DNA of 64,000 nt from Dryomyza anilis (GCA_951804985.1 OX638133.1:24830963-24894962); one strand, 5' to 3'; positions 44,852 to 55,289 are shown, counted from the stretch's first letter. Numbers and translations: made by a program. Notes: a model not told the origin generated them from the sequence alone.

Positions 44852-46002
44852 TAGACATTTGCACAAATGCATTTGAAATTCTCTCTGAAAAATATTCACT
44901 ATTGCACTCTACATTCTTGAGTGGATTTTGCAATGGCAGTCTACAGTATTATAGTGAAATCTCTCCAGCAAATTACTTCACTGCCGTATTTGTTTCATTG
45001 GTGTCAAGTAGTGTCAAAACATTTTTTTCAAGACATTCAATGTTTTGAAAAACAAAACCAAATGACACTACTATCGCTGAAAATTCAACAATTACAGTGA
45101 GTGAGCACAACGAGTTACGAGTGAGAAGACAAACATTAAAAACAACAGAAAATCTGCCGCTTGTCGTTCGACGGCAGTAATGTTGTTGTCGATATTTATG
45201 TGTTTATAAAAATAAAATTAACATTATTTAAAAAAAAAAAAAAAAAACTTGTTAAAAAAAAGTGTACGACAAAAACCACTCATTTGTCAAAAAGCAATAT
45301 ATCCAACAAAAAAATTAAAAAATGTTCTTTGATAGATAAAACAAACTTTATATAAAATATTATATAATTTTCTTATACCTTTTGACTTTTTTTTATACTT
45401 CAGTATTAATGAAAATTCCTTAGAGTAAGAATGATAAAAAATATGAATAATGCACTGAGTACTCAATGTCATAAGCATTGTTTTTCAGTATTTGAATTTT
45501 TTTTTTCAATTATCAGTATACACTTCTTCACTACAACTACGTCTTATTTGTGTTTTGTTTTGACACTACTTGTGCTTTGTTGTGTGTGTAGACAGTACAT
45601 GTCTTGATATAAAATGAATATTTACTCAATGTACTCAATGTCATATGCATTGTTTTTCAGTATTTGAATTTTGATTGCAGTTATCAGTATACACTTCTTC
45701 ACTACAACTACGTCTTATTTGTGTTTTGTGTTGACACTACTTGTGCTTTGTTGTTGTGGTAGACAGTACATGTCTTGATATAAAATGAATATTTACTCAA
45801 TGTACTCAATGTCATAAGCATTGTTTTTCAGTATTTGAATTTTGATTGCAGTTATCAGTATACACTTCTTCACTACAACTACGTCTTATTTGTGTTTTGT
45901 TTTGACACTACTTGTGCTTTGTTGTTGTGGTAGACAGGACATGTCTTGTTATGAAATGAATATTTTGAAGTGGGTTCACAAATGCATTTGTGCAGATGTC
46001 TA
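44852..46002. mobile_element. hAT-like non-autonomous element with internal satellite
   Basis: The inverted ends TAGACATTTGCACAAATGCA and TGCATTTGTGCAGATGTCTA match over about 24 bp with one mismatch. The flanking 8-mers are ATGTATAG (44844-44851) and ATGTATAA (46003-46010), a 7/8 match. The 8-bp duplication suggests hAT (P-type elements also give 8 bp). The 1151-bp interior has GTGTCAAGTAGTGTCAAAAC and inverse-like motifs on the left, an A-run, and a three-unit tandem array on the right. The 44815-45048 frame crosses the left terminus and is not credible. Confidence 0.7.
45461..45964 (+). repeat. Tandem array, three units of about 172 bp
   Basis: ACTCAATGTCATAAGCATTG occurs at 45461 and 45804 and, with one change, at 45633. 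Each unit continues TTTTTCAGTATTTGAATTTT, ATCAGTATACACTTCTTCAC, TACAACTACGTCTTATTTGT, GACACTACTTGTGCTTTGTT and ACATGTCTTGATATAAAATG. The units are nearly identical, so the amplification is recent. Wholly inside the hAT-like element. Confidence 0.92.
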
Positions 46003-46010
46003 ATGTATAA

Positions 46011-46838
46011 TAAAAAAAAGAAAAATTGTGAATCTCTTGTTGATTTTATTTGACATAAATGGAGTTTTTTTGAATTTGAATATATTTTCTTTGTTTCATA
46101 AAATTTATAAAAAGGATTGTAGTAATGTCGAATTGTAGGAGAAGTATAATTGTACGGTAATATAATGTCTGAGTAAAAATTGCGTTGGGTAAAAGATCAA
46201 ACAAGAGTCAGACATATATCAGCAAATATTGAAATTTTGGCGATTATTAATGTTTCGTCACGAATTTCTTATTTGTCTCGTCATCCAAGTATTATAAAAT
46301 AGTGATCAATTGATAAAATTTCCTATGAAAAAAAAGTTGGTTCCTAAAAATACTTTTTGTTATTTATGCAGTACGAAAAATAACGAAACATGTCAAATAA
46401 CAATCTGTTGTAAGAAGCACCTACCTCACTCCCACAACTATTACCAATATTTGTTCGATTTGCCTGTGGCAAATTTTGCGGCTCAATCGGTTGCTTTATT
46501 ATGCACAACAATAATAACGACGACGACAACACAACACAACTAAAAACTATTCATGGAAAGTAAACATTTTACTTTGCAAAGTTAATAGACGACCGCACAC
46601 ACACGACCGCATATATAATACATATAAAACACACCCATACACACATAGGGAAGCCCAAATATCCCAGTGGGAAATTTCAATAATCATTATTAAATCAGGA
46701 ATATCGCTGAACGATAATGGTTTTTGAATACAAAATGAATTTTGTATATTCAAAGGATTTCTTAAGGATATACGTTATTCTAACTTTCGAGTGGCGATAT
46801 GTCCTGTACTTCAAGCATGACGTACAATTTGCAACGTC
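46011..46838. other. Unassigned stretch
   Basis: 46440-46660 is slightly GC-richer (ACGACGACGACAACACAACA, then a CACACA-rich run). Frames there are short and featureless. Confidence 0.45.
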
Positions 46839-47965
46839 ATGCTTTGGGGAAGAATTTTATCGGCCAAGAATTCTTTCGGTGAAGAATTTGCTTGGGTAAT
46901 AATTGTCGAGGGAAGAATTGTCCGGGGAAGAATTTTTTGGGGGAAGAACTTTCATTGTACCGAGAATCATTGTCCCGGGAAGAATTATCCCGGCTTTAAT
47001 TGTAACGAGAAGAATTGTCTCGAAGATGATTTATCTTGAGGAAGAATTGTCCTTACATAATTTTCCCGGAATGAATTTACAATGTCAATTTTTTTGGAAA
47101 AGAATTGTCTCGGAGACTAATTTGCTCGAGAAATAATTGTCGAGGGAAGAATTGTAGAGGGATGAATTGTCCGGAGAAGAATTTTCTGGGGGAAGAACTG
47201 TCCCGGGAAGAATTTACCTGGGAAGAATTGACCCGGGAAGTATTATCCCGGGTATAATTGTAACGAGAAGAATTGTATCGAGGATGTGTTGAAGAATTGT
47301 CAGGGTGAATAACTCTCCCTGAAATTATTGTCCCGCGAAGCATTGTCCCGAGAATCATTGTCCCGGGAAGAATTATCCCGGGTATAATTGTAACGAGAAG
47401 AATTGTCTCGAAGATGATTTGTCTCGAGGAAGAATTGTCCGGACATAATTTTCGCGGAATGAATTTACAATGTCATGCTTTGAATTTTCTCGGGCAAGAA
47501 TTTTTTTGGAAAAGAATTGTCTCGGAGACTAATTTGCTCGGGAAATAATTGTCGAGGGAAGAATTGTGGAGGGATGAATTGTTCGGAGAAGAATTTTCTG
47601 GGGGAAGAACTGTCCCGGGAATCATTGTCCCGGGAAGTATTATCCCGGGTATAATTGTAACGAGAAGAATTATATCGAGGATGAGTTGAAGAATTGTTTG
47701 AAATTAATTTTCCCGGAATGAATTTACAATGTCATGCTTTGGGAAAGTATTATCTCGGCTCGGGAAATAATTGTCAAGGGTAGAATTGTCCAGAGAAGAA
47801 TTTTCCGGGGGAATAACTTTCCCGGGAATTATCGTTCCGGGAAGAATTAATGCGGGAAGTATTATTCCGGGAAGAATTGTCCCACGAAGAATTGTCTCGA
47901 GAAAGAATGTTCCGGCATGATATGTCCCGGAATGAATTGTCGTCGGTGAATAATTTTCCGTTATT
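46839..47965 (+). repeat. Degenerate GAAGAATTGTCCCGG minisatellite with higher-order repeat
   Basis: About 70 variants of a 15-17-bp unit GGGAAGAATTGTCCC. A higher-order period of about 400-412 bp is visible: CTCGGAGACTAATTTGCTCG is at 47109 and 47521, and GGAATGAATTTACAATGTC is near 47068 and 47466 (again near 47717). The start abuts CATGACGTACAATTTG / CAACGTCATGCTTTGG. Frames crossing it are repeat translations, not proteins. Confidence 0.92.
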
Positions 47966-49445
47966 GTTATAACATTTTAATTAAATTTCCTTTAAAAAAC
48001 GTTGTAGACAAAATCACATCCCTGATTCATCATCTATTTCAATTCCTGCAGGGTTGTAAAGTAGTCATGACCGTCGAAGCAGTTTATTGCCGCCTAACGG
48101 AGTCGATAAACTTGCGCTTTATGCTGCAAGGCATTCTTATTATCATCCTCATCATCATCAATATTATGAACGTAATCATCGTCATCATCAAAAGTCGATA
48201 ACTTTTTATAGTCGGCGATGGGCGTCGTTTGCATCCCCTAAAGGTTGTACGGCATTGAGAGGGTCGGATGTCGAGGTATAAAATATACAAAACTAGCTTT
48301 TGAAAATTCTGATATTATTTTGTATTTGCTCAAACGTTACGTCATTGCATTTCGATAATGACGAACGGTAATCGATATGATGTGTGTACAGCAAATATTT
48401 ATATATTTGTTTTGTTATCAATTAATACTCTGTAAATAATGCATTATTTTTGCAGCTACAAAATATTATTTTACATGATGTGCTTAGATAAACAACACAT
48501 TTTATGATTTTATATTTACATTGGGGTTTCTGTCATCTATGGTGCAAAAATTATTAGTTGGTTGCGACAAGCAAGAACATTTTCGATACCTGAAAAATGA
48601 ATGTCTGCTTATCAAGTTTAATACCACTTTTTTGATACCTAAGAAATTAATAACTGCATATCAAGAATAAATTTACTTAGTTACTTTTTGATACTTAAGA
48701 AATAAATGTCTGCATAGTAAGAATAATTTCACTTAGTTTCTTAAATTATTTAATTTTAGATTTTGTTTTCTTAATGAATGACACTATTGATTGTTAACAA
48801 AGTAGCCTTTCATAAAAAGTCACATCATTTATTTTGAGTGTAGTGTGTTGCATTACACGTTTCAAAACTCTTTAACAAGTTGACAACTAAAAGGAGGATG
48901 CACTTGCATTTGAATGCTTCCTGTTGTCTTTTCGCCAAACAAAATTCGGTCACAATTGGCAAGAACCAAAACTAAAGCACAAAACTTGTCGACAATGAAT
49001 ACAAAGTTTTACAATTTCTTTTCGTATACAACTCACGTGATGCGTCACGAAATGGAGAATAAACAAGAAGTAAGTGGAAGTTCTTTCAGAGCATCACAAG
49101 AAAGAAAATAAAACTCCAAACACCAGACGTAACAAATCTACAGAAACCTACAGAAGTTTCTTGGGGAAATATTAGATGGCGTTGGCGGAAATGGAAGATT
49201 GCATTTGTGGGAATGAAAAAGCAAAAATAAAGACGATGAATTACAGAGAAGCATAATACGGAGTAGAACTATAAGGCAATGCATAATAAGGAGTAGAATA
49301 ATGGATAAAAAAAGCGGTTAAGAACAAAAATTAAGCTGGCTTTGTGGAGCTTTTTATAAGAACCACACATTCGAGATTCATGGCCCTGTGATGCGTCAAC
49401 AACTAACTGTATTGTTTATGGGTCAACATCCTGTTGACTACACTC
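47966..49445. other. Non-coding stretch with CAT microsatellite
   Basis: TCATCCTCATCATCATCA at 48143 and CATCGTCATCATCAAAAG at 48177 lie in a GC-richer patch (48050-48280). TACCTGAAAAATGAATG at 48588 would be a weak minus-strand acceptor-donor. No gene supported. Confidence 0.4.
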
Positions 49446-49453
49446 GGAAAAAA

Positions 49454-50590
49454 ACTGTAGTTTTATCCGGAATTTCAGATGGTATTTTCTGAATTTAAAA
49501 TGGAAGGTTAAGAAATACAACTGAATTCCAAATGCAAGATTATGAATAACAATTGATGTGTTTTGAATATAAAATGGACTGTCTTTTGAATTTCAAATGG
49601 AATTTCTGAATTAAAATTGATCACTTTTAAATTTCAAATGGAATTTCTGAATCACAATTGATGTCTTTTAATTTCAAATGGAATTTTTGAATTACAATTG
49701 ATGTTTTTTGAATTTCAAATAGAATTTATAAATTCAAATTTATGTGTTTGAATTTCAAAAGGAATTTCTGAATCACAATTGATGTCTTTTGAATTTCAAA
49801 TAGAATTTCTGAATTACAATTAATGATTTTTGAAATTAAAATGGAATTTCCAAATTACAATTGATGTCTTTTGAATTTCATATAGAATTTCCGAGTTACA
49901 ATTGATGTGTTTTGAATTTCAAATAGAATTTCTAAATTACAATTGATGTTTTTTGAATGTCAAAAGGAATGTCTGAATTACAATTGATGTCTTTTTGAAT
50001 TTCAAATGGAATTTCTGAATTTCAAATGGTGTCTTTTGAATTTCAAACGGAATTTCTGAATTTCGAGTGATGTTTTTTGAATTTCAAATGGAAATTTATG
50101 AATTTCAATTGATGTCTTTTGAATTTCAAATGGAAATTTCTGAATTTCAATAGGTGTCTTTTGAATTTCAAATGGTATTTCTCAATTGCAAGTGAATTTC
50201 AAATGGAATTTCGGAATTTCAAGTGATGTCTTTTGAATTTCAAATGGAATTTCTGAATTTCATTTGATGTCTGATGTAATTGAGGTGTTTTGAATTTCAA
50301 ATGGAATTTCTGAATTTCAATTGATGTGTTTTGAATTTCAAATAGAATTTCTGAATTAAAATTGATGACTTTTGAATTTCAAATAGAATTTATGAATTAC
50401 AATTTATGTATTTTGTATTTCAAATGGAATTTCTTAATTATAATTGATGCGTTTCGAAATTCAAATGGAGTTTCTGAATATCAATTGATGACTTTTGAAT
50501 TTCAAATAGACAACCTGAATTAAAATTGATGTCTTTTGAATTTCAAATGAAATTTCTAAATTACTATTGTTTTTTTTTTAATTTCAAATA
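49454..50590 (+). repeat. 41-bp minisatellite, about 27 units
   Basis: The unit is TTTTGAATTTCAAATGGAAT followed by TTCTGAATTACAATTGATGTC-like sequence; GAATTTC recurs within it. Units differ by substitutions and one- or two-base indels. The left border is TA-CACTCGGAAAAAAACTG (49439), like the MITE termini here. On the right, TTTTGCGTGGTA (50632) may be the remains of the other end. Confidence 0.92.
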
Positions 50591-50824
50591 ATACGTGAAA
50601 TATGCAGTATCATGTTTTATTATTTTGCGTGGTTTTGCGTGGTACATAAATCCTTTATAAAACCCAACGCCGAATGGAGAATGTGAAAACATTTTTTCAT
50701 TTTATTTTTTTTACATTTTTAAAGAATTTTTGACAAAGCAAAGAATTTATTTACATGCTGTTAGTTTTGCCTTTTATAAAATATAATATTTAATAAATTT
50801 TGTAGTTACAAAAATATTTTAAAA

Positions 50825-51055
50825 ATGTCAGAAAGTATTGTCAAAAATACCCGCCAAAAACCTCAAGCAAATACTTGCAGCAAAGTTGCAGTAAAAGCTT
50901 TACACAACAGCAAATATGATGCTGCAGATGCAACCAAAAATGTTGACAATGCATTTTTTGCTGTTTTTGTTATTTTTGTTGTTGTTATTTTTGTTGTTGT
51001 CAAAATGTGCGAGATGACACAATGGCGCAAAGCAGCGACACAATGGTGTTTGTAA
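50825..51055 (+). CDS. Small ORF with a predicted membrane segment, hypothetical
   Basis: 76 codons from ATG 50825 to TAA 51053. The first 42 residues are polar and basic (MSESIVKNTRQKPQAN). Residues 44-59 are FFAVFVIFVVVIFVVV, a clean hydrophobic stretch, then a short tail KMCEMTQWRK. It resembles a small single-pass membrane protein. However, the hydrophobic part is encoded by a TTTTTGTTGTTG simple repeat, which gives such residues by chance. No homologue recognised. Confidence 0.2.
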   Translation: MSESIVKNTRQKPQANTCSKVAVKALHNSKYDAADATKNVDNAFFAVFVIFVVVIFVVVKMCEMTQWRKAATQWCL

Positions 51056-51247
51056 GGCGTAGCCATTGTGTCTGACATGAGCGACGTTGCCACCCACACA
51101 CATTTGCAAACATGTTGCTGTTGACAGTTAAAAATATTTTAAAAAATATTGTAAAATAAATAAATTTTGTGCATTTTTCACATGTCGAAAAAAACATTTA
51201 TTTGCACTGTGATTTTTATATTTTGATATGAGCTAAAAAAAATAGTA

Positions 51248-52448
51248 CACAGAAAAAAATTCTTCAATATGATGAATTTATTCATAAATATTATGAATTT
51301 TTTCACCAACTACCAGATTCTTCATATTGATACCACCGTTCATTAAATGACATATTAATGAATGTATTCCTTATATATATGAACAAAATATTCAATACAA
51401 TGAATTTGAATTGTCAGATTGATGAATTTGTTCATAATATTTTTTCAAAAAAAAAAATTTATAAAATAATTCGAAAAAAAATAGTAGTAAAATTTTATTT
51501 AAAAATTAACAGAAAAAAAATACCAAAAAAAAAATTATCCGAAAAAGAAATAGTCAAAAAAAAAAAAATTCCAAAAAAAAATTGTTCGAAAAAAAATTGT
51601 CGAAAAAACAAAATAGTTCGAAAAAAAAATTGTTCGAAAATAAAATTTGTTTCGAAAAAAAAATTTGTTTGAAAAAAAATTTGTTCAAAAAAAAAAATTC
51701 TAAAAAAAAAAAATTCTTAAAAAAAAAATTCTAAAAAAAAAAAAATCGAACAAAAAATTTTTTTTATAAATATAACTTTTTATTAATAAAAATTTCTAAT
51801 TATAAAGGGTTTTTCAATAAGAGCGCTACAAAAGTTTTCTTCAGTAAGATTTGCCATTTCATGATGGAAAGATACGAGCCAACAACGAGTCGAAATTATT
51901 CAAATTTACTACCGAAATTCGAATTCGTATATCTTTTCATCATGAAATGGCAAATCTTACTGAAGAGAAATGTCTAAAGAGCGGCAAGAAATATGGCGTC
52001 GTTTGCTGTCCCTGTCGCTCTACTTTTGTAGCGTCCCTGTTGAAAAACCCTTTAATAAAACATTTTACTAATTTGTGCATGTCGAGCAAGCACTATATAA
52101 GAAATAACACTCAAGAACTACTTGAGAACTGAGAAGTATGGCAAAAAATGAACGAAAAAAAAAATATTTTTATAGAAATTTAGTTTAATGAACAGCGTTC
52201 TTCAATATGTTGAACATATATGTTGTATTTTATATTTTGGTTCATTAATATGATGAAACATATTCTTCACATAGAATTCATCATATTGAAGAACACTTTT
52301 TCGACATTTAACAAACGTTCTTCATATTTATGATAGCATTCATAACATTGATGGCGTTAGTCATTAATATTATGAATGGTTCTTCAATACAATGAATCAT
52401 GGTTTGAAGAACGGAATTCATCAATATGATGTACATTTTTTTTCTGTG
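51248..52448 (-). mobile_element. Family A MITE, full copy, interrupted
   Basis: TA-CACAGAAAAAAATTCTTC at the left and GATGTACATTTTTTTTCTGTG-TA at the right. Inverted relative to 21460-22340. Without the mariner relic inside (51805-52052 plus one TA) it is about 951 bp. The A-rich core at 51440-51770 is expanded. Confidence 0.88.
51805..52052 (+). mobile_element. Mariner-type MITE inserted in family A
   Basis: 248 bp, TA on both sides. The ends AAGGGTTTTTCAATAAGAGC and GTTGAAAAACCCTT are inverted; with GCGCTACAAAAG the terminus is about 28 bp. Sequence next to both ends also mirrors: CTTCAGTAAGATTTGCCATT on the left and AATGGCAAATCTTACTGAAG on the right. ATGGAAAGATACGAGCC is the transposase start seen at 30140, with 2 bases lost and hence out of frame. 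It is a deletion-inversion derivative of the same family. Confidence 0.85.
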
Positions 52449-52450
52449 TA

Positions 52451-53225
52451 TACACTAAGTGTAAAAAAGTGTTTTTAAAAAAAAGGATTATTCAAATAAG
52501 AGATTTCTTTTAAACGAACGTTAAGATAGTGAAAATTCTATGAAATATAATGAAATGGTGAAATTAAAAACTACGTTTTTGTGATTTGAAATAAAAATAT
52601 GGATTGCTACTTGGAAGTGCTTATATTATAATCGAATTGGATGAATTTTCTTTTTAAAAAAATGTCATTCTAATCTAAATAAACTCTACCATAGAACCAA
52701 GTTAGTTTAAAATAGTATTTAATGCTAAAAGAATTGCATAAATTATAAAAAATTATAGCTTCGTACCTATTATTTGGATCGATTTCTAAAATATCTGTTA
52801 AAACTAATTTAAATTGATTTTTTTAAACCAAAACAGCGGTTTCAACGAATTTAAAAACATTGGTTTAATTGAATATCAATTTTAAATTTGGATATTTAAT
52901 TAATTTTATTAAGACATAAAACGGATATTTTTCGATCAATAGCTGGTAGCTAACTGATTATGATGATATATGGGGAAAATCAGTACAATTAAACAGATTT
53001 TTAAACATTTACTGTGTATGTCCAAATTTAAATGTATTTTTATCACAGCCCTTGATTATTATATTTGGGAACCAATTTTGAGTTGAAAAAATATCACCGT
53101 GTTTTCGTTTTCGACACCTTTCTTTTTTATTTATTTTCATCGACTTTTTAGATCTACAAAATTACTGTCTCATAATTTGATATCTTCTTCTTCTTCCATA
53201 ATATAAAATAATAATAAAATAAAAA
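52451..53225. other. Repeat-poor AT-rich stretch before a splice signal
   Basis: No assigned family and no frame. It precedes the recursive splice signal at 53258. Confidence 0.45.
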
Positions 53226-53239
53226 TAATATTAAAATAT

Positions 53240-53264
53240 TTTTTATTTCTTTTTTCAGGTAAAT
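53240..53264 (+). promoter_or_regulatory. Candidate recursive splice site (ratchet point) 2
   Basis: TTTTTATTTCTTTTTT leads to CAG at 53256-53258, immediately followed by GTAAAT (53259-53264). This is a near-consensus acceptor abutting a donor, the form known from recursive splicing of long introns in flies. No exon is visible nearby. It is on the same strand as the signal at 29808. Confidence 0.6.
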
Positions 53265-53456
53265 ATCAAATAGTTATTAAATATGATACATCAGTAGAGT
53301 TTGGTGAGTCAAGGCATTTATTTTATGAATCTTTTTTACATACCCCAAACAATAGTATTTACATTTTTCAGGAATATTTTGGATGTATATAACAATGTTG
53401 TCTGGGGGCGGTTTTACATTTCCCAAAATATGTCATATATCTGTGTGTTTGCCGGA

Positions 53457-53545
53457 TATATCGTCTTTGTAGAACTAAATGTCACCAACTACATTTTCAA
53501 AATACCAATTATTCATTTACAAAATTTTTTATATATCTTTCAATA
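53457..53545 (-). mobile_element. Family G half copy
   Basis: TATCGTCTTTGTAGAACTAA, GTCACCAACTACATTTTC and ACCAATTATTCATTTACAAA match the right half of 14826-15079 read inversely. The other half is missing. Confidence 0.65.
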
Positions 53546-53682
53546 TCTGTTTGATGAGCTGTACCAAATAATAACAAAATGTGAATTTGAAAACACCCCT
53601 AACTCTAGAACGATTTTTTTCATGAAATGATCCAAGGAATCAGTCCCTAAAATATTTGAACCCCAAATCGGACCACCCTGTA

Positions 53683-53811
53683 TATAATGAATGCATTCAT
53701 AAATATGTCATTTAATGAACGGTGGTATCAATATGATGAATCTGGTAGCCGGTAGAAAAATTCATAATATTTATGAATAAATTTATCATATTGATGCATT
53801 TTTTTTCTATG
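53683..53811 (+). mobile_element. Family A right-end fragment
   Basis: TATAATGAATGCATTCATAA, AATGAACGGTGGTATCAATA, ATAATATTTATGAATAAAT and the terminus CATTTTTTTTCTATG-TA. It begins right after ACCACCCTGTATA, a string also seen in similar form near 19306. Confidence 0.75.
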
Positions 53812-54137
53812 TAGGGAGTCTGCTTTGTTCTGCAAATTAAAAATATCTGCTACACAATGTGTATTTTTTTTAATGTATTTTAAAAAATCGTTGAATTTTT
53901 ACTTTTGTTGTCAAACTCGATTTGGTAGACGCAATACAATTTTACCTACGTAATAAATTTAAATAAAAAGTATTAACTTCAATTTTACCTACGTAATAAA
54001 TTTAAATAAAAAGGATTTACTAAAATAAAAAAAGTATTTAATTTAAATAAAAAATAGTGCGGGTGAAAAATGTGTCGAAAAGTATTTAAATTTATTATTT
54101 TTGTTATATAATTTTATTACTCAGTGTAGGGACTAAA

Positions 54138-54578
54138 CACAAAAAAAAAATCACCAGTATTCATCATATTGATGATTTTATTCATTGAACTAAAATTGTA
54201 TTATTTCAGTGCTTTTCATTTTTAATATTTTTTATATCATCAAATTTCATACTCAAATTTGTCTCCATTTACGTATTTATAATTCTTATAAGGTTTATGA
54301 TATTTAAATTAATATGGTTTGATGAACAAAATTCATCAATATGATGTACACTTATTCATTAATATGATGAAATGTAGTCTTCCCATAATTAGCAATTAAA
54401 TATTATGACTCGTATAAGAATTATAAATACTTTAATGTGTAAATGGAGACAAATTTGTGTTTGAAATTTGATGTTTAAAAAAATATTAAAAATGAAAAAC
54501 ATTTAAAAAATGCGTTTTTAATGCAATGAATGTATTCATCAATATAATGAATCCAGGTAGTTGGTGACATTTTTTGTG
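54138..54578 (+). mobile_element. Family J MITE, full copy
   Basis: CACAAAAAAAAAATCACCAG at the left, GGTGACATTTTTTGTG-TA at the right; 441 bp. The halves mirror each other: TCATTTTTAATATTTTT against AATATTAAAAATGAAAAA, and GTCTCCATTTACGTATTTAT against its inverse. It serves as the reference for the J copy at 831-1944. Confidence 0.82.
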
Positions 54579-54679
54579 TATACCACAAATACATTTTTTA
54601 CTTGAGGCAGTTACAGTACAAATCATTATATATATACTAGCTGGACCCGTGCACGACTCGTACCAGACCGTTCTCAGAC

Positions 54680-54840
54680 TGCCCCGTAAAAATGTTCCCC
54701 ATAGAACGCTTTCCCGTAGAATTCTTCTCGGTAGAATTCTTCCCGGTAAAAATCTTCCCGGAAGAAATCTTCCCGTAGAACTCATCCCGGTAGATTTCTT
54801 TCCCGTAGAATTCTTCCCCGTAGAGTTTTTCACAGTATAC
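54680..54840 (+). repeat. CCCGTAGAATTCTTC minisatellite
   Basis: About ten 15-17-bp units such as TTCCCGGTAGAATTCTTC. Read inversely, GAAGAATTCTACCGGGAAG resembles the unit of the 46839-47965 array. Confidence 0.8.
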
Positions 54841-54844
54841 ATTT

Positions 54845-55050
54845 TAGTGTGGTGAGTTTTAATGTGGTGAGTTTCAGTGTGGTGAGTTTAGGTGAGGTGA
54901 ATTTTTGCGTGGTGAGTTTAAGTGTGGTATGTTTTAGTGTGGTGAGTTTTAGTGTGGAATTTTATTTTGGTGAGTTTCAATGTGGTGAATTATATTATGG
55001 TGAGTTTTAGTGTGGTAAGTTTTAGTGTGGTGAGTTTTAATGTGGTGTGT
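54845..55050 (+). repeat. GTGTGGTGAGTTTTA minisatellite
   Basis: About fourteen 15-bp units (AGTGTGGTGAGTTTT and variants) directly following the previous array. Confidence 0.88.
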
Positions 55051-55289
55051 TTGCTTTTGTATATTTTTTTTGTATTTGAGTTTTTTTGTTTCATCTTTTT
55101 AGCATGTGTATGTGCTGAGTTATGTCGTTTGGAATGTTTAATCGCCAATCGCGCCCATATATAGCCTATGACACCCTCCGGACTCCATAGCAACCTGTTA
55201 CAAAATTTCGGTTAAATCGGTTCAGCGGTTTAGACGTGATGCTGGAACAAACAGACAGACGGACCAAGAGTTTTATATATATAGATTGG

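Larger units (their letters stand above)
54630..55287 (+). mobile_element. Composite repeat with two internal minisatellites
   Basis: The left edge TATATATACTAGCTGGACCC and the right segment GGTTAAATCGGTTCAGCGGT, AACAAACAGACAGACGGACC and TTTTATATATATAGAT are of a kind found dispersed in many insect genomes, often tied to non-LTR elements (recollection, not checked). Between them lie 54680-54840, a CCCGGTAGAATTCTT-type array, and 54845-55050, a GTGTGGTGAGTTTTA array. Superfamily left open. Confidence 0.55.

Noticed and set aside
46839..47358. Overlapping frames of 66-93 codons in the minisatellite
   Set aside because: Repeat translation only, without codon constraint or a conserved start.
48583..48602. 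Minus-strand TTTTTCAG|GTATCG
   Set aside because: Short tract and poor donor; opposite strand to the two strong signals.
54486..54855. Long frames on both strands with PGRILPRRI / GKNSTGK-like repeats
   Set aside because: Direct translation of the 15-17-bp minisatellite, open on both strands because the unit lacks stops.
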